Numbered from the stretch's first letter, positions 1-8,736 are shown. The stretch: DNA of 27,593 bases from AA29 sp041481445 (GCA_041481445.1 JBGPBV010000087.1:1-27593); one strand, 5' to 3'. Numbers and translations are program-made. The notes: generated by a model from the sequence alone, not told the origin.

Positions 1-2
1 AG

Positions 3-242
3 CCGATGATGTCGATCTTCTCGGTCGCCCGGTCGCCGGGGCTGCCCCTCGTCTACGTGGGGACGACCCTGATCGCCTGCGGCGTGATCTGGATGTTCTA
101 CCTCAAGCCCTATCTCGCCCGGCGGCAGGCCGCCCGGGCCCTCCTCGCGCATCGCGAGCGGGAGAGCCGTCATGAAGCTGCGCCGAGCCGTGCTGTCCCT
201 CCTCGTCCTGGTCCTGCCGAAACCGCTCCTGGCGGCGCCTGA
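3..242 (+). CDS. resB: ResB-like cytochrome c biogenesis protein, C-terminal fragment (partial)
   Basis: The frame is open at the left window edge, so only the C-terminal end of a longer protein is visible. Seen: a PGLPLVY segment runs into one hydrophobic helix (about LVYVGTTLIACGVIWMFYL), followed by a basic, proline- and alanine-rich tail. A short loop, a last transmembrane helix and a basic cytoplasmic tail is how ResB/Ccs1 proteins end. ResB works with CcsA to move haem across the membrane and attach it to apocytochrome c (System II). Its stop lies 71 bp inside the next gene, which is a CcsA homologue, and this context supports the call strongly. The ATGs at 6 and 9 are unlikely to be real starts. 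From the fragment alone it could be any membrane protein; the ResB call rests on the end motif plus the neighbour. Confidence 0.62.
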   Translation, partial: PMMSIFSVARSPGLPLVYVGTTLIACGVIWMFYLKPYLARRQAARALLAHRERESRHEAAPSRAVPPRPGPAETAPGGA

Positions 243-1866
243 TCCCCTCGAGCCCCTCCGCTCGCTGGCGATCCAGGACGGCGGACGCGTCAAGCCGTTC
301 GACACCTACGCGCGCGAGATCGCCCGCCGGGTGGCCGGGGCCAAGCCGTTCGGCTTCCAGCGCGTGCTGGGCCTCGATCCCGTCGACTGGGTTCTCTCGA
401 TGATGGCGGACCCCGACCGCTGGCGGCACGAGCCGGGCCTCATCCGCGTGACCCACGTCGGGCTGCGCCAGGCCGCCCACCTCCCCGCGGAGAAGGACCG
501 CTACTCCTGGGACGAGCTGACCAGGGACCCCGGCCTGGCCGCGGCCATGGAGAAGGTCCACGACAAGGTCCGCCAGGACCGCGAGGCCAAGCTCGACCCC
601 ATCGAGAGCGAGGTCTCTTCGCTCGAGGACACCCTCGGGATCCTCGACGGCATCTTCACGATGTCGGGCGTGCGGGTGGTGCCTCATCCGACCGACCCCC
701 GGGGCACGTGGTTCTCGCTGCACGACCTCGACGAGACGGACGCCGCCCCCATCGTGACCATCCGGACACTGCGCGACGCCCTGCTGCGGTTCGCGAAGGA
801 CGGCGACCGCGAGCACGTGGGGCCGGCCGCCTCCGCCCTGGCCAAGCGCCTCGCCTCCATGGCCCCGGACACCTATCCGTCCGCCGCCGCCCTCCAGCGC
901 GAGGTGCGCTACAACATCCTCAAGCCCTTCCGCCTGGCCTGGCTCCTGTACCTGATGGGCTTCCTGAGCCTGCTGGCCAGCCTCGGCCTCCGCGGCGGGG
1001 GGACGGTCCTCGGCCGCCTGGGCATCGCGATGAACGTCGGCGCCTTCGCGCTCCACGCCTACGGCATGGCGATCCGGTCGATGATCTCCGGCCACCCGCC
1101 CGTCACCAACATGTACGAGTCGGTGATCTGGGTGGCCTGGGGCGCGATGCTCTTCGCCCTGATCTTCGAGGCCGTCTACCGCGTGCGGTACTTCGCGGCC
1201 TGCGCGGGCGCGGTCTGCGTGGTGTCCCTGATCCTGGCCGACAGCGTGCCCATCCTGAACGGCTCGATCGACCCGCTGGTGCCCGTGCTGCGCGACAACA
1301 TGTGGCTGACCATCCACGTGCTCACGATCACGCTCAGCTACGCCGCGTTCTTCCTGGCCATGGCCATCGCGCACGTGTGCCTCGGCCTCTACTTCTTCGC
1401 CCCCACGCGCCGCGACCTGCTCTCCCGGATGTCGCTGTTCCTGTACCGCTGCCTGCAGGTCGGCGTCCTCCTGGGCGCGGCCGGTACCCTGCTCGGCGGC
1501 TGGTGGGCGTCCTACTCGTGGGGCCGGTTCTGGGGCTGGGACGCGAAGGAGACGTCGATCTTCGTGGCCCTCCTGTTCTACCTGGCCATCCTGCACGGCC
1601 GCATGGTCGGCCTGCTGCGCGACTTCGGGACGGCGGTGGCGGGAGTGCTCGGGTTCCTGGGGGTGCTCTGGGCCTGGTACGGGGTGAACTTCGTGCTCGG
1701 CGTGGGCCTGCACTCCTACGGGTTCGGATCCGGAGGCTATACGTACGTCGGATCGTTCGTGGCCTTCGAGCTGCTGGTGGTGGGGGCGGCGGGCCTGCGG
1801 TACAAGGCCCTGCACAGGAAGTCGCCCACCCCCGCCCCCGCCGCCTCGCTCCAGACGGTACCCTGA
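172..1866 (+). CDS. ccsA: CcsA-type cytochrome c biogenesis protein with N-terminal periplasmic extension
   Basis: System II cytochrome c synthase subunit that handles haem at the outer face of the membrane. The 564-residue protein starts with a signal-like segment (MKLRRAVLSLLVLVLP). About 230 mostly hydrophilic residues follow, including the QDGGRVKPFDTYARE motif typical of the extended CcsA proteins. Multiple transmembrane helices run from about residue 250 to the end. The tryptophan-rich WWD haem-binding signature is present (GGWWASYSWGRFWGWDAKET, near residues 440-460). Conserved histidines flank it (a LHAYGM region, a TIHVLT region and the C-terminal LHSYGFGSGG). Simple CcsA/ResC proteins have about 250-350 residues, so the N-terminal extension is real extra sequence and resembles CcsA variants known from Planctomycetes and Bacteroidetes. 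The gene overlaps the upstream resB-like gene by 71 bp, implying one operon. The ATG at 172 is chosen because it opens the signal segment and follows a GGAGAG. Confidence 0.93.
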   Translation: MKLRRAVLSLLVLVLPKPLLAAPDPLEPLRSLAIQDGGRVKPFDTYAREIARRVAGAKPFGFQRVLGLDPVDWVLSMMADPDRWRHEPGLIRVTHVGLRQAAHLPAEKDRYSWDELTRDPGLAAAMEKVHDKVRQDREAKLDPIESEVSSLEDTLGILDGIFTMSGVRVVPHPTDPRGTWFSLHDLDETDAAPIVTIRTLRDALLRFAKDGDREHVGPAASALAKRLASMAPDTYPSAAALQREVRYNILKPFRLAWLLYLMGFLSLLASLGLRGGGTVLGRLGIAMNVGAFALHAYGMAIRSMISGHPPVTNMYESVIWVAWGAMLFALIFEAVYRVRYFAACAGAVCVVSLILADSVPILNGSIDPLVPVLRDNMWLTIHVLTITLSYAAFFLAMAIAHVCLGLYFFAPTRRDLLSRMSLFLYRCLQVGVLLGAAGTLLGGWWASYSWGRFWGWDAKETSIFVALLFYLAILHGRMVGLLRDFGTAVAGVLGFLGVLWAWYGVNFVLGVGLHSYGFGSGGYTYVGSFVAFELLVVGAAGLRYKALHRKSPTPAPAASLQTVP

Positions 1867-1894
1867 CCGCGGACATCATTCAGGAGGTCCTTCC

Positions 1895-2653
1895 ATGAAG
1901 CGCGTGATCTTCACCATGGCCGCGGCGGTCGTGGTCACGACGACGCTGGTCTCGCTGGCCGGCGCCGCCGAGCAGAGCGTCTCCTTCAAGAGCGGCACGG
2001 AGACGGCCTCCGGGTTCCTCGCCACCCCCGAAGGCAAGGGCCCGTTCCCGGGCGTGATCGTGATCCAGGAATGGTGGGGCCTCAACGACTGGGTCAAGGA
2101 CCAGGCGCGCGCGCTGGCCAGGGAGGGCTACGTCGCGCTGGCCCCGGACCTCTATCGCGGCAAGGTCGCGGACAAGCAGGAGGAGGCGCACCAGCTCATG
2201 AGCGGCCTTCCCTCCGACCGCGCCTTGCGTGACCTCCAGGGCGCCTACGCCTCGCTGGCCGCGCGCGCGGACGTGAAGAAGGACCGCATCGGCGCCATCG
2301 GCTGGTGCATGGGCGGCATGTACGCCCTGAAGCTGGCCACGGAGGAGCCGGGGCTCAAGGCCGTCGTCCCCTACTACGGCGCCCCCCCGACCGACCCCGC
2401 CGCCATCGCCCGCATCAAGGCGCCCGTCCTCGGCAACTACGGCGCGGAAGACAAGGGCCCTTCACCGGAGCAGGTCAAGGCGTTCGAGGAGGCGCTGAAG
2501 GCGGCCGGCAAGTCCGTCGACATCAAGATCTACCCGGGGGCCGGACACGCCTTCGCGAACCCGAGCAACCCCTGGAAGGGCTATCGCGAGGATGCGGCCA
2601 AGGACGCCTGGGCCCGCACGGTCGCGTTCTTCAGCAAGAACCTGAAGGGCTGA
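1895..2653 (+). CDS. Exported dienelactone hydrolase family protein
   Basis: An alpha/beta-hydrolase of the dienelactone hydrolase family (252 aa). A signal peptide is evident (MKRVIFTMAAAVVVTTTLVSLAGAA, cleavage near residue 25), so it should act outside the cytoplasm. The catalytic triad is visible: Cys138 in the nucleophile elbow GWCMGG, Asp186 in GAEDKG and His218 in GAGHAF. The family's conserved Glu59 (IQEWWG) is also there. Family members hydrolyse lactones or esters such as dienelactones, but many exported members have no known substrate, and none is implied by the neighbours. A strong ribosome site AGGAGG (1882-1887) sits 7 nt before the ATG and fixes the start. The gene begins 28 bp after ccsA, so it may be co-transcribed with it. 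It ends 4 bp before a convergent gene. Confidence 0.93.
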   Translation: MKRVIFTMAAAVVVTTTLVSLAGAAEQSVSFKSGTETASGFLATPEGKGPFPGVIVIQEWWGLNDWVKDQARALAREGYVALAPDLYRGKVADKQEEAHQLMSGLPSDRALRDLQGAYASLAARADVKKDRIGAIGWCMGGMYALKLATEEPGLKAVVPYYGAPPTDPAAIARIKAPVLGNYGAEDKGPSPEQVKAFEEALKAAGKSVDIKIYPGAGHAFANPSNPWKGYREDAAKDAWARTVAFFSKNLKG

Positions 2654-2657
2654 GCGC

Positions 2658-3581
2658 TCAGAGCGCCATCGCCGCCGGCTGCTCCTCGACCGCCACCGCG
2701 GGCGGGAAGCACAGCCGGCGGAAGTTGCACCGCCGGCAGACCTGCGGGCGGTCGATCATCGGGAAGTCCTCGAGCCGGCCGACGTTGAGGAGCGGGTCGG
2801 CGAGGAGCGCCTTCATGCGGCCGGCGCTCTTCTCGATGAAGGCGCGCGCGACCTCGAGCTTGCGGCCGTCGATCTGGCGGCGGACGTAGCGGGGGATGGC
2901 CAGGTAGGCGAGCTCGGTCTGGATCTCTTCCGGGCTCGCCACCCAGCCCTGGCGCGCCGCGTAGAGCGCGTAACCCGCGAGCTGGATCTCGTTGAAGCGG
3001 CCCTCGCCGCGCCCGGTCTTCCAGTCGACGATCACCGCCCGGCCTTCGCGGTCGCGGAACGCGAGGTCCATGCGCAGGAACACGGCCACCCCGCCCACCT
3101 CGAACGAGACGAGGTCCTCGACGGTCAGCCATTGCGACCGCCCGACGGCGAGGGCCTCCTGCAGGACCGGGCTCTTGAAGAAGTTCCGCAGCGAGCGCAT
3201 GACCGTGCCCACCACGATCTTCTTGTCCTCGGCCTCGACCGGGGTCGCGTACTCGTGCTCGAAGAGCCGGAAGCGCAGCACTCCGTCGTCGCTCCCCGGA
3301 CCCGATTCGCTGGTACGCCAGTCCGAGAGCAGCCGCTCGTGCACGGCGGCGTGGACGATGGCTTGCTGCTCGGTCTCGGAGGGCAGCGCGTCCCGCGTCT
3401 TGAGGAAGTCCTCGATGATCTCGTGCACGACGCTGCCCGCCCACAACGGCAAGGCGGACAGCTTCTTCAGGCGGTGGACCTCCGGCTCGTCCGGGGCCGC
3501 GTAATAGGAGTAGAAATACTTCCGGCGGCAGGTGTTGAACGTGTCGTGCCGGGAGACGGACCAGGAGAACGCGTGACCCAC
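2658..3581 (-). CDS. Cas4/AddB-like iron-sulfur PD-(D/E)XK nuclease, orphan
   Basis: A 307-residue single-domain nuclease of the RecB/Cas4 clade. Visible motifs in order: Cys18 in the N-terminal CRRKYFYSY, His53 in GSVVHEIIEDF, Asp172 in LRMDLAF, Asp186 and Lys188 in VIVDWKTG (motif III), Gln200 in EIQLAGYALY, then Cys282, Cys285 and Cys291 (VCRRC plus CF). One N-terminal and three C-terminal cysteines are the known arrangement of the 4Fe-4S cluster in Cas4, AddB and related nucleases. All catalytic residues are present, so it should be an active metal-dependent DNA exonuclease or nickase. No helicase, CRISPR array, cas gene or recombination gene lies nearby, so its pathway is unknown. The GTG start at 3581 is the first start before the N-terminal cysteine, and no good ribosome site is visible. 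Some families are annotated simply as PD-(D/E)XK nuclease superfamily protein. Confidence 0.9.
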   Translation of the reverse strand: MGHAFSWSVSRHDTFNTCRRKYFYSYYAAPDEPEVHRLKKLSALPLWAGSVVHEIIEDFLKTRDALPSETEQQAIVHAAVHERLLSDWRTSESGPGSDDGVLRFRLFEHEYATPVEAEDKKIVVGTVMRSLRNFFKSPVLQEALAVGRSQWLTVEDLVSFEVGGVAVFLRMDLAFRDREGRAVIVDWKTGRGEGRFNEIQLAGYALYAARQGWVASPEEIQTELAYLAIPRYVRRQIDGRKLEVARAFIEKSAGRMKALLADPLLNVGRLEDFPMIDRPQVCRRCNFRRLCFPPAVAVEEQPAAMAL

Positions 3582-3633
3582 GCCCGGACCGTAGCATCCG
3601 GCCTCTCCCCGCGGGGTCCGGTCGGCTCCCCGC

Positions 3634-6042
3634 TCAGCCGGCGGCCAGCGCGCCCTCTTCCAGCCAGTGCGCGAGCAGGCGTCGGATGCGATAGGCGTCG
3701 GTGGAGATGCCGGACTCGCAGGCCAGGGGAGTCGTTCCGCTCCCGACCTGCTTCCACACGAGGTAGATGAAGTCCGGGTCCTCGTCCGGCAGCGGGGTGG
3801 AGGGGACCTCCGTCGCCTTGAGCACCTGCTGGTCGGGGACGAGCAGGGCCGCCCGCTTGTACTCGTCGTGGCGCCGGACGCCCTCGAGGAGCAGCCCGAC
3901 CACGTCCTGCGGGGCCGCGCCCGGCGCCAGGGCGTCCGTATCCGTCCGGCTGACGAAGGCGAAGGTACCGGGGAACGGCTTCTCGAAGAGCTGGTAGATC
4001 GCGTCGACGCCGCGCAGGTTTCCCGACCGCGCCTCCAGGAACTGCCCGTTCCCGATCACGACCGTGGCCTCCGGCCGCCCTTGCGTGTTCATCAACGTGA
4101 GCAGGCCGGTGAGCTGCGATTGCGAGAGCGTCTGGAGCAGGCCGGGCAGGCCGAACAGGTCGAGGTCCCCCGCCAGCCCCGGCGCCTCCGCCGGCTTGGC
4201 CGTGCCCCCGAGGTTGGCCAGGGCGCTGGCGGCGGTCGCGGTGAACTTCTGGCCGGGATGCTTGGCCACCACCTCCTCCAGGACCGCGCGGACCTCGGGC
4301 AGGGGCGTCCCCGCCAGGGCCTGGATCAGCCACCCGATGCGGTCGTCGTTCTTCTTGACCGCGAAGCCGAGGACTTTCTGGGGCAGCTCGGCGCGGAGGG
4401 CGGCGACCAGCCGGGCCACGAGGTCGGCGCTGCCGGAGAGGTCCTGGCGCCCCGCCTCGACCAGCCGAGCCATCGGGCTGCCCAGCTTGGCGTCGGCCCT
4501 GAGCCCGTGGTCCACGAGGGCGCGCCAGGCGCGCGGCGTGGCGTAGCGGGCCAGGGCCACCGCCGTCCGGTCGAGGAGGGTCTCGACGTCCTCGCGCGAG
4601 TAGACCGCGGTCTCCGGCTGCAGGTGCATGTTCTCGAACAGCCGGAGGTACGTGATCAACGCCCGCTCCGACTTCTCGTGGCGGACGGCGGCGAGGTAGG
4701 CGATGACCTGCTTCACCAGCGGTGGCGGGCTGCTCCGGCCCGTCGTGCGCATGACGAGGTTCACCTCGTCCTCGACCGAGGCCTCCCCCGGCCGCGGGAT
4801 GACGCGCAGGAGGTAGACGAGGTTCATCTGGAAGAAGGGGTCGGGGTTGGCGCCGGGCTCCACCGATGCCGCCAGGAGGTCGCGCGCGGCCGCCCGCGCG
4901 TCCGGCCCGTGGCCTTCGAGCAGCGCCAGCAGCTCGTGCCGCCGTTCCCGTCGCGCCTCGCCGTCGAGGGCGTGGAGGAGGCCCTGGGGGCGCAGGGTGG
5001 GGAAGAAGTTCATGACCGTGCGCAGCGAAGGGCGCAGGTCGGGGCGGTCGGCGTAGCGGCGGAGGCGCTCCGGATCGAGCTTCTCGTGCCCGCGCTCGCG
5101 CAGGACGGCGACGAACGCGTTCTCGACCTTGCGATCGGCGGCGAGCTGCTCGGCCAGCTCGAACATCGAGACGCAGCGGCCGAGGTTGCCCGAGTTGAAC
5201 TGCTCGATGGCGGCGTGCACGAGCTCGCGGAAGCGCTTGCCCGCCTCCCCCTGGTCCTCGGCCAGGGAGACGATCTGGCGCATGGCCCTGATCTCGAGAC
5301 CGGCCTGGGGCGGCGGCGCGCCGGGGGCGGAAGGCAGGGCGCCCCAGCCGGGCAGGCTGCCGGCGAGGGCGGCGACCACCTTGTCCATGGCGGTGTCGAT
5401 GCCGAGCTGGCGCAAGGGCGCGAGCTGCTCTTCCAGCTCTCGCTGGTTCCTGGATTCCACCGCCGCCGTGGTCATGAACTGCGAGGCGACGCCCTTCCGC
5501 TCCTCGGGGGTGGGCGCGGCCGCGGCATGGGGCTGCAGGCGCTCGAGGAACAGGCCGAGCTTGCGCAGGCCGGAGGCCACCCTTCCGGAGAGGCCCGTGC
5601 GCTCGGCCGCCGTTTGCGGCTGGACCTGCGGGCGCTGCAGGGTCTGGATCGTGGTCAGGGAGGCCGCGGCGTGAGGGGCGGCGGCCAGGTTCTCGAGGTT
5701 CTGCCGCAGCAGCTCGCGGTCCTCCTCCGGGCAGAAGGCGAGCACGGCCTGGCCGAGCTCCTTGACGTGGGCGGCGAGCATCTCGCCCGGGACGAGCTCG
5801 AACTCGGCCAGCCCCGAGACCTTGCGGACGGCATGGAACAGGAGATCGGAGAGGGCTACGTCCGGCAGGGCCGCGCCCTGGGCGGCGGCCCAGGTCCGGA
5901 CCTCCGCCGCCACCAGGGCCGCCGGCTGGGCCAGGAGGAGCTCCATCGAGTAGGCGAACATCAGCGGCGCGATCTTGTCGGAGAGGTAGAGGTGGAGCTC
6001 CTCGACCGCCTCCCGCAGGTCCGCCGTCCCCGACATCGCCAC
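3634..6042 (-). CDS. Large helical (HEAT-like) protein with C-terminal DUF4388/PATAN domain
   Basis: An 802-residue soluble protein without signal peptide or membrane helix. Residues 1 to about 610 are almost wholly alpha-helical by composition, with repeated leucine/alanine-rich helical pairs that suggest HEAT-like repeats, and a proline/alanine linker near residue 230. From about residue 620 comes a DUF4388 domain: FGLPGLLQTLSQSQLTGLL, a strand pair TVVIGNGQFLEARSG, then GVDAIYQLFEKPFPGTFAF. Such domains are common in Myxococcota, Geobacter and Acidobacteriota and are often attached to signalling modules. A helical tail of about 80 residues follows, perhaps winged-helix-like. The first codon is GTG at 6042; an ATG two codons later (6036) preceded by GAGGTG may be the real start. 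It begins 114 bp after the aldehyde dehydrogenase stop and ends 52 bp before the nuclease gene. The exact role is unknown; a cytoplasmic scaffold or signalling protein is the best guess. Confidence 0.85.
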   Translation of the reverse strand: MAMSGTADLREAVEELHLYLSDKIAPLMFAYSMELLLAQPAALVAAEVRTWAAAQGAALPDVALSDLLFHAVRKVSGLAEFELVPGEMLAAHVKELGQAVLAFCPEEDRELLRQNLENLAAAPHAAASLTTIQTLQRPQVQPQTAAERTGLSGRVASGLRKLGLFLERLQPHAAAAPTPEERKGVASQFMTTAAVESRNQRELEEQLAPLRQLGIDTAMDKVVAALAGSLPGWGALPSAPGAPPPQAGLEIRAMRQIVSLAEDQGEAGKRFRELVHAAIEQFNSGNLGRCVSMFELAEQLAADRKVENAFVAVLRERGHEKLDPERLRRYADRPDLRPSLRTVMNFFPTLRPQGLLHALDGEARRERRHELLALLEGHGPDARAAARDLLAASVEPGANPDPFFQMNLVYLLRVIPRPGEASVEDEVNLVMRTTGRSSPPPLVKQVIAYLAAVRHEKSERALITYLRLFENMHLQPETAVYSREDVETLLDRTAVALARYATPRAWRALVDHGLRADAKLGSPMARLVEAGRQDLSGSADLVARLVAALRAELPQKVLGFAVKKNDDRIGWLIQALAGTPLPEVRAVLEEVVAKHPGQKFTATAASALANLGGTAKPAEAPGLAGDLDLFGLPGLLQTLSQSQLTGLLTLMNTQGRPEATVVIGNGQFLEARSGNLRGVDAIYQLFEKPFPGTFAFVSRTDTDALAPGAAPQDVVGLLLEGVRRHDEYKRAALLVPDQQVLKATEVPSTPLPDEDPDFIYLVWKQVGSGTTPLACESGISTDAYRIRRLLAHWLEEGALAAG

Positions 6043-6156
6043 CTCGCCGGCGGGAGAGAGATCTCGTGAAGGCCCGGCCCCACGCGTGCGCGCGCGAGGC
6101 CCGCCTCGGAGCCGCCCGACGACCAGGGCGCAGGGTACCGGCAGGCGTGGGCGCGG

Positions 6157-7581
6157 TCAAGGACGCCGCAGGTGCCAGGCCCTGGGCTGGACGAAGGCGC
6201 GGAGGCCCGCCATCCCCAGCGTCACTCCGACCCCGGAATGCCGGCGGCCCGACCAGGGCAGGCGCGGGCTCACCCGGTCGCAGCAGTTCCAGTAGGCGGA
6301 GCCCGAGCTCACGCCACCCAGCACCGCCCGCGCCCGCGCTTCGTCCGCGGTGTAGACGCCGGCGGTGAGGCCGTACTCGGTGTCGTTCATGAGGCGCAGG
6401 GCCTCGTCGTCGTCCTCGACCTTCTGGATCCCGATCAGCGGCCCGAACGTCTCGTCGCGCATCAGGGCCATCGTGGGGCCGGCCTGCGCGAGCACGGTGG
6501 GCGCGAAGTAGAAGCCGGGCCGGTCGATCCGCGCGCCGCCGGCCAGGAGCCGCGCCCCCTTCGCGCGCGCGTCCGCGACCTGCTCTTCGAGCACGCGCAG
6601 GTGGGCTTGGCGCGCGACCGGCCCGATGTAGGTCTCGTCGTCCATGGGATCGCCGACCGTGAACCCCTTCACCTCCTCGACGAAGGCCTCCACGAACGCG
6701 TCGTGGACCCGCTCGTGGACGTAGAGGCGCTCGACCGCGCAGCAGCTCTGGCCCGTGTTGTAGAAGGCGCCGTCCGCGGTCGACTTCGCGGCCGTGGCCA
6801 CGTCCACGTCGTCGGCCACGTACACGGGATCCTTGCCCCCGAGCTCGAGCTGGACCTTCATGAGCTGGCGGGCGGCGGCCTCCGCGACCTTGCGTCCGGT
6901 GGCGTAGGAGCCGGTGAAGAAGACGGCGTCGAGCGGCTGCTCGAGCAGGGCGCGGCCGACCTCGGCCCCGCCCAGCACGGGCGCGAACACCGCTTCGGGC
7001 ACGCCGGCCGCGTGCAGCGCCTCCGCGATGGCGAGGCCGGTCAGGGTCGCGAACTCGGAGGGCTTGTAGAGGACGGCGTTGCCGGCGAGGAGGGCGGGCA
7101 CGAACACGTTCGCGCCCACGAAGTACGGATAGTTCCAGGCGGAGACGTTGGCGACCAGGCCCAGCGGCTCGTAGGTGATGGTCTCCCGCCAGGCTCCCTT
7201 CTCGTGCACGACCTCGTCCGCCAGCGCGGCCTCGACCTTCTCGAGGAAGAACCGGATGCGGCCCGGCAGCGCGGTCAGCTCGTTGCGCGACTGCGTGATG
7301 GGCTTCCCCATCTCCGAGGTGAGCCGCGCGGCCAGCGACGCCTTGTCCTTCTCGACCGCGGCCGCGAAGCCGGCGATCGCCTTCATCCGCGCCGCCAGCG
7401 GCGTACGCGCCCACTCCGCCTGCTCGCGGCGCGCCCTTTCGACCTTCCGCGCGATCGCCTCCGAGCCGTCCTCCGCCAGCTCGCGGATGGGCTCGCCGGT
7501 CGCGGGGTTCACGACTTTCAAGATCCGACCTCCCCGGGGCGGACCGGGCGGCGACGCCTCCGCCGGCGTGGCCGCGGTCAT
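6157..7581 (-). CDS. Aldehyde dehydrogenase (NAD(P)-dependent)
   Basis: A full-length 474-residue aldehyde dehydrogenase oxidising an aldehyde to its acid with NAD(P). Catalytic residues are visible: Asn150 in VSAWNYPYF, Glu246 in LELGGKDP, Cys280 in GQSCCAVERL, and the nucleotide-binding FTGSYATGRK (222-231). The proline-rich first 18 residues are a tail. The start ATG (7581) overlaps the stop of the alcohol dehydrogenase gene in an ATGA, indicating translational coupling. That coupling also rules out the longer in-frame extension upstream, which would lie on top of the dehydrogenase gene. As the third gene of the ligase/alcohol dehydrogenase/aldehyde dehydrogenase operon it probably takes the aldehyde made by its upstream neighbour to a carboxylate. 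Close relatives include succinate-semialdehyde and betaine-aldehyde dehydrogenases, so the substrate cannot be read from sequence alone. Confidence 0.95.
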   Translation of the reverse strand: MTAATPAEASPPGPPRGGRILKVVNPATGEPIRELAEDGSEAIARKVERARREQAEWARTPLAARMKAIAGFAAAVEKDKASLAARLTSEMGKPITQSRNELTALPGRIRFFLEKVEAALADEVVHEKGAWRETITYEPLGLVANVSAWNYPYFVGANVFVPALLAGNAVLYKPSEFATLTGLAIAEALHAAGVPEAVFAPVLGGAEVGRALLEQPLDAVFFTGSYATGRKVAEAAARQLMKVQLELGGKDPVYVADDVDVATAAKSTADGAFYNTGQSCCAVERLYVHERVHDAFVEAFVEEVKGFTVGDPMDDETYIGPVARQAHLRVLEEQVADARAKGARLLAGGARIDRPGFYFAPTVLAQAGPTMALMRDETFGPLIGIQKVEDDDEALRLMNDTEYGLTAGVYTADEARARAVLGGVSSGSAYWNCCDRVSPRLPWSGRRHSGVGVTLGMAGLRAFVQPRAWHLRRP

Positions 7582-8717
7582 GCGAACGATTCCATGTAGA
7601 TACGCCTGAAATCGTCCTGCCGGACCGGCCGCGGATTGTTCAAATGACACGTGTCCTCGAAGGCCAGCCTCGACAGGCGCTCGAGCTCGCTCCGGTCCAC
7701 CCCCGCGGCCTTGAGATCGGCCGGGATGCCGATGCGCGCCTTGAGCTCGCGGAGCCACCCGAGGAAGCTCTCGCCCGTCTCCTCGGCGAGCCCGACCACC
7801 TGGGCCATCCGCTGGAACGGGCGGGGGGAGGATTCGAGGTTGAAGCGCAGGGCGCGGTCGATCATCACGCCGTTGGCGAAGCCGTGATGGAGGTCGGCCA
7901 CGGTGGAGAGCGCGTGCGCGCAGGAGTGCACGAGGCCGAGCCCCTTCTGGAACGCGATCGCGCCCATCATCGAGGCCATCATCATGTCGCTGCGGGCCTG
8001 GACGTCCCGGGGCGTCTCGACGCAGCGCGGCAGCGCGCCCGCGGCCAGGCGCAGGCCCTCGAGGGCGATGCCGTCGCAGATCGGATGGTAGCCCTTGGCC
8101 AGATAGGCCTCGATGCAATGGGTGAGGGCGTCCATGCCGGTGGCGGCGGTGACCCTGGCCGGCAGGGCGAGCGTGACCTCGGGGTCCGCGAACACGGCCC
8201 GCGCGAGCAGGCGAGGCGAGAAGACGATCTTCTTGACGTGGGTCCGGTCGTCCGCGATCACGGCGCTGCGGCCGACCTCGCTCCCCGTGCCCGCCGTCGT
8301 GGGCAGCGCGACCCAGTAGGGCAGCCCGTCGTCGATCGCGCGCGCTCCCGCCCGGCCGTCCTCGTACTCGAAGAGGGTGCCCGGGTGCGTCGCCATCAGG
8401 GCGATGGCCTTGGCGACGTCGAGGGCGGCTCCGCCCCCGAGGCCGATGATGCCGTCGGCGCGATGCGCCTGGTAGGCGGCCACGCCCGCTCTCACCGAGC
8501 TCTCCACCGGGTTGCCCGCGATCTCGCAGAAGAGCGCGGGCTCCAGCCCCGCCCCGCGCACGCCCTCCATCGACTCTTTCGGGAGAGGCAGCGCGGCCAG
8601 GCCCTTGTCGGTGACGAGGAGCGGGCGCCGGACGCCCTGCGCCTCCAGGTGCGCGCCCACGTCCTTGCGCACGCCCGGACCGAAGTGGATGAGGGTGGGG
8701 AAGCTGAAGGTCGGCAT
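7578..8717 (-). CDS. Iron-containing (group III) alcohol dehydrogenase
   Basis: A 379-residue NAD(P)-dependent alcohol dehydrogenase of the iron-type family. The N-terminal Rossmann-like half has GGGAALDVAKA (94-104) and TTAGTGSE (140-147). The C-terminal helical half has the metal ligands Asp196 and His200 (GMDALTHCIEAY), His264 (GLVHSCAHAL) and His278 (HHGFANG). This is the same pattern and nearly the same numbering as in E. coli FucO. The ATG at 8717 follows AAGGA (8722-8726). It lies 19 bp after the glutamine-synthetase-like gene and overlaps the aldehyde dehydrogenase start by 4 bp (ATGA), so the three are one operon. In this context it most likely oxidises the alcohol group of a gamma-glutamylated amino alcohol or a related alcohol (inference). 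Iron-type enzymes can also work as reductases. Confidence 0.95.
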   Translation of the reverse strand: MPTFSFPTLIHFGPGVRKDVGAHLEAQGVRRPLLVTDKGLAALPLPKESMEGVRGAGLEPALFCEIAGNPVESSVRAGVAAYQAHRADGIIGLGGGAALDVAKAIALMATHPGTLFEYEDGRAGARAIDDGLPYWVALPTTAGTGSEVGRSAVIADDRTHVKKIVFSPRLLARAVFADPEVTLALPARVTAATGMDALTHCIEAYLAKGYHPICDGIALEGLRLAAGALPRCVETPRDVQARSDMMMASMMGAIAFQKGLGLVHSCAHALSTVADLHHGFANGVMIDRALRFNLESSPRPFQRMAQVVGLAEETGESFLGWLRELKARIGIPADLKAAGVDRSELERLSRLAFEDTCHLNNPRPVRQDDFRRIYMESFA

Positions 8718-8736
8718 GGGATCCTTTAGGTCTGAA

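Noticed and set aside
2658..3581. Evidence for a CRISPR-Cas system, because of the Cas4-like nuclease
   Set aside because: No direct repeats with spacers and no cas1/cas2 or effector gene were seen in the window.
3667..6069. An 800-codon plus-strand frame opposite the DUF4388 gene
   Set aside because: Compositional shadow; the minus-strand protein has a recognisable domain, this one does not.
3467..7414. A 1315-codon open frame on the minus strand spanning nuclease, DUF4388 and aldehyde dehydrogenase genes
   Set aside because: It runs through three real genes in another frame; its Ala/Arg/Gly-rich sequence has no domain.
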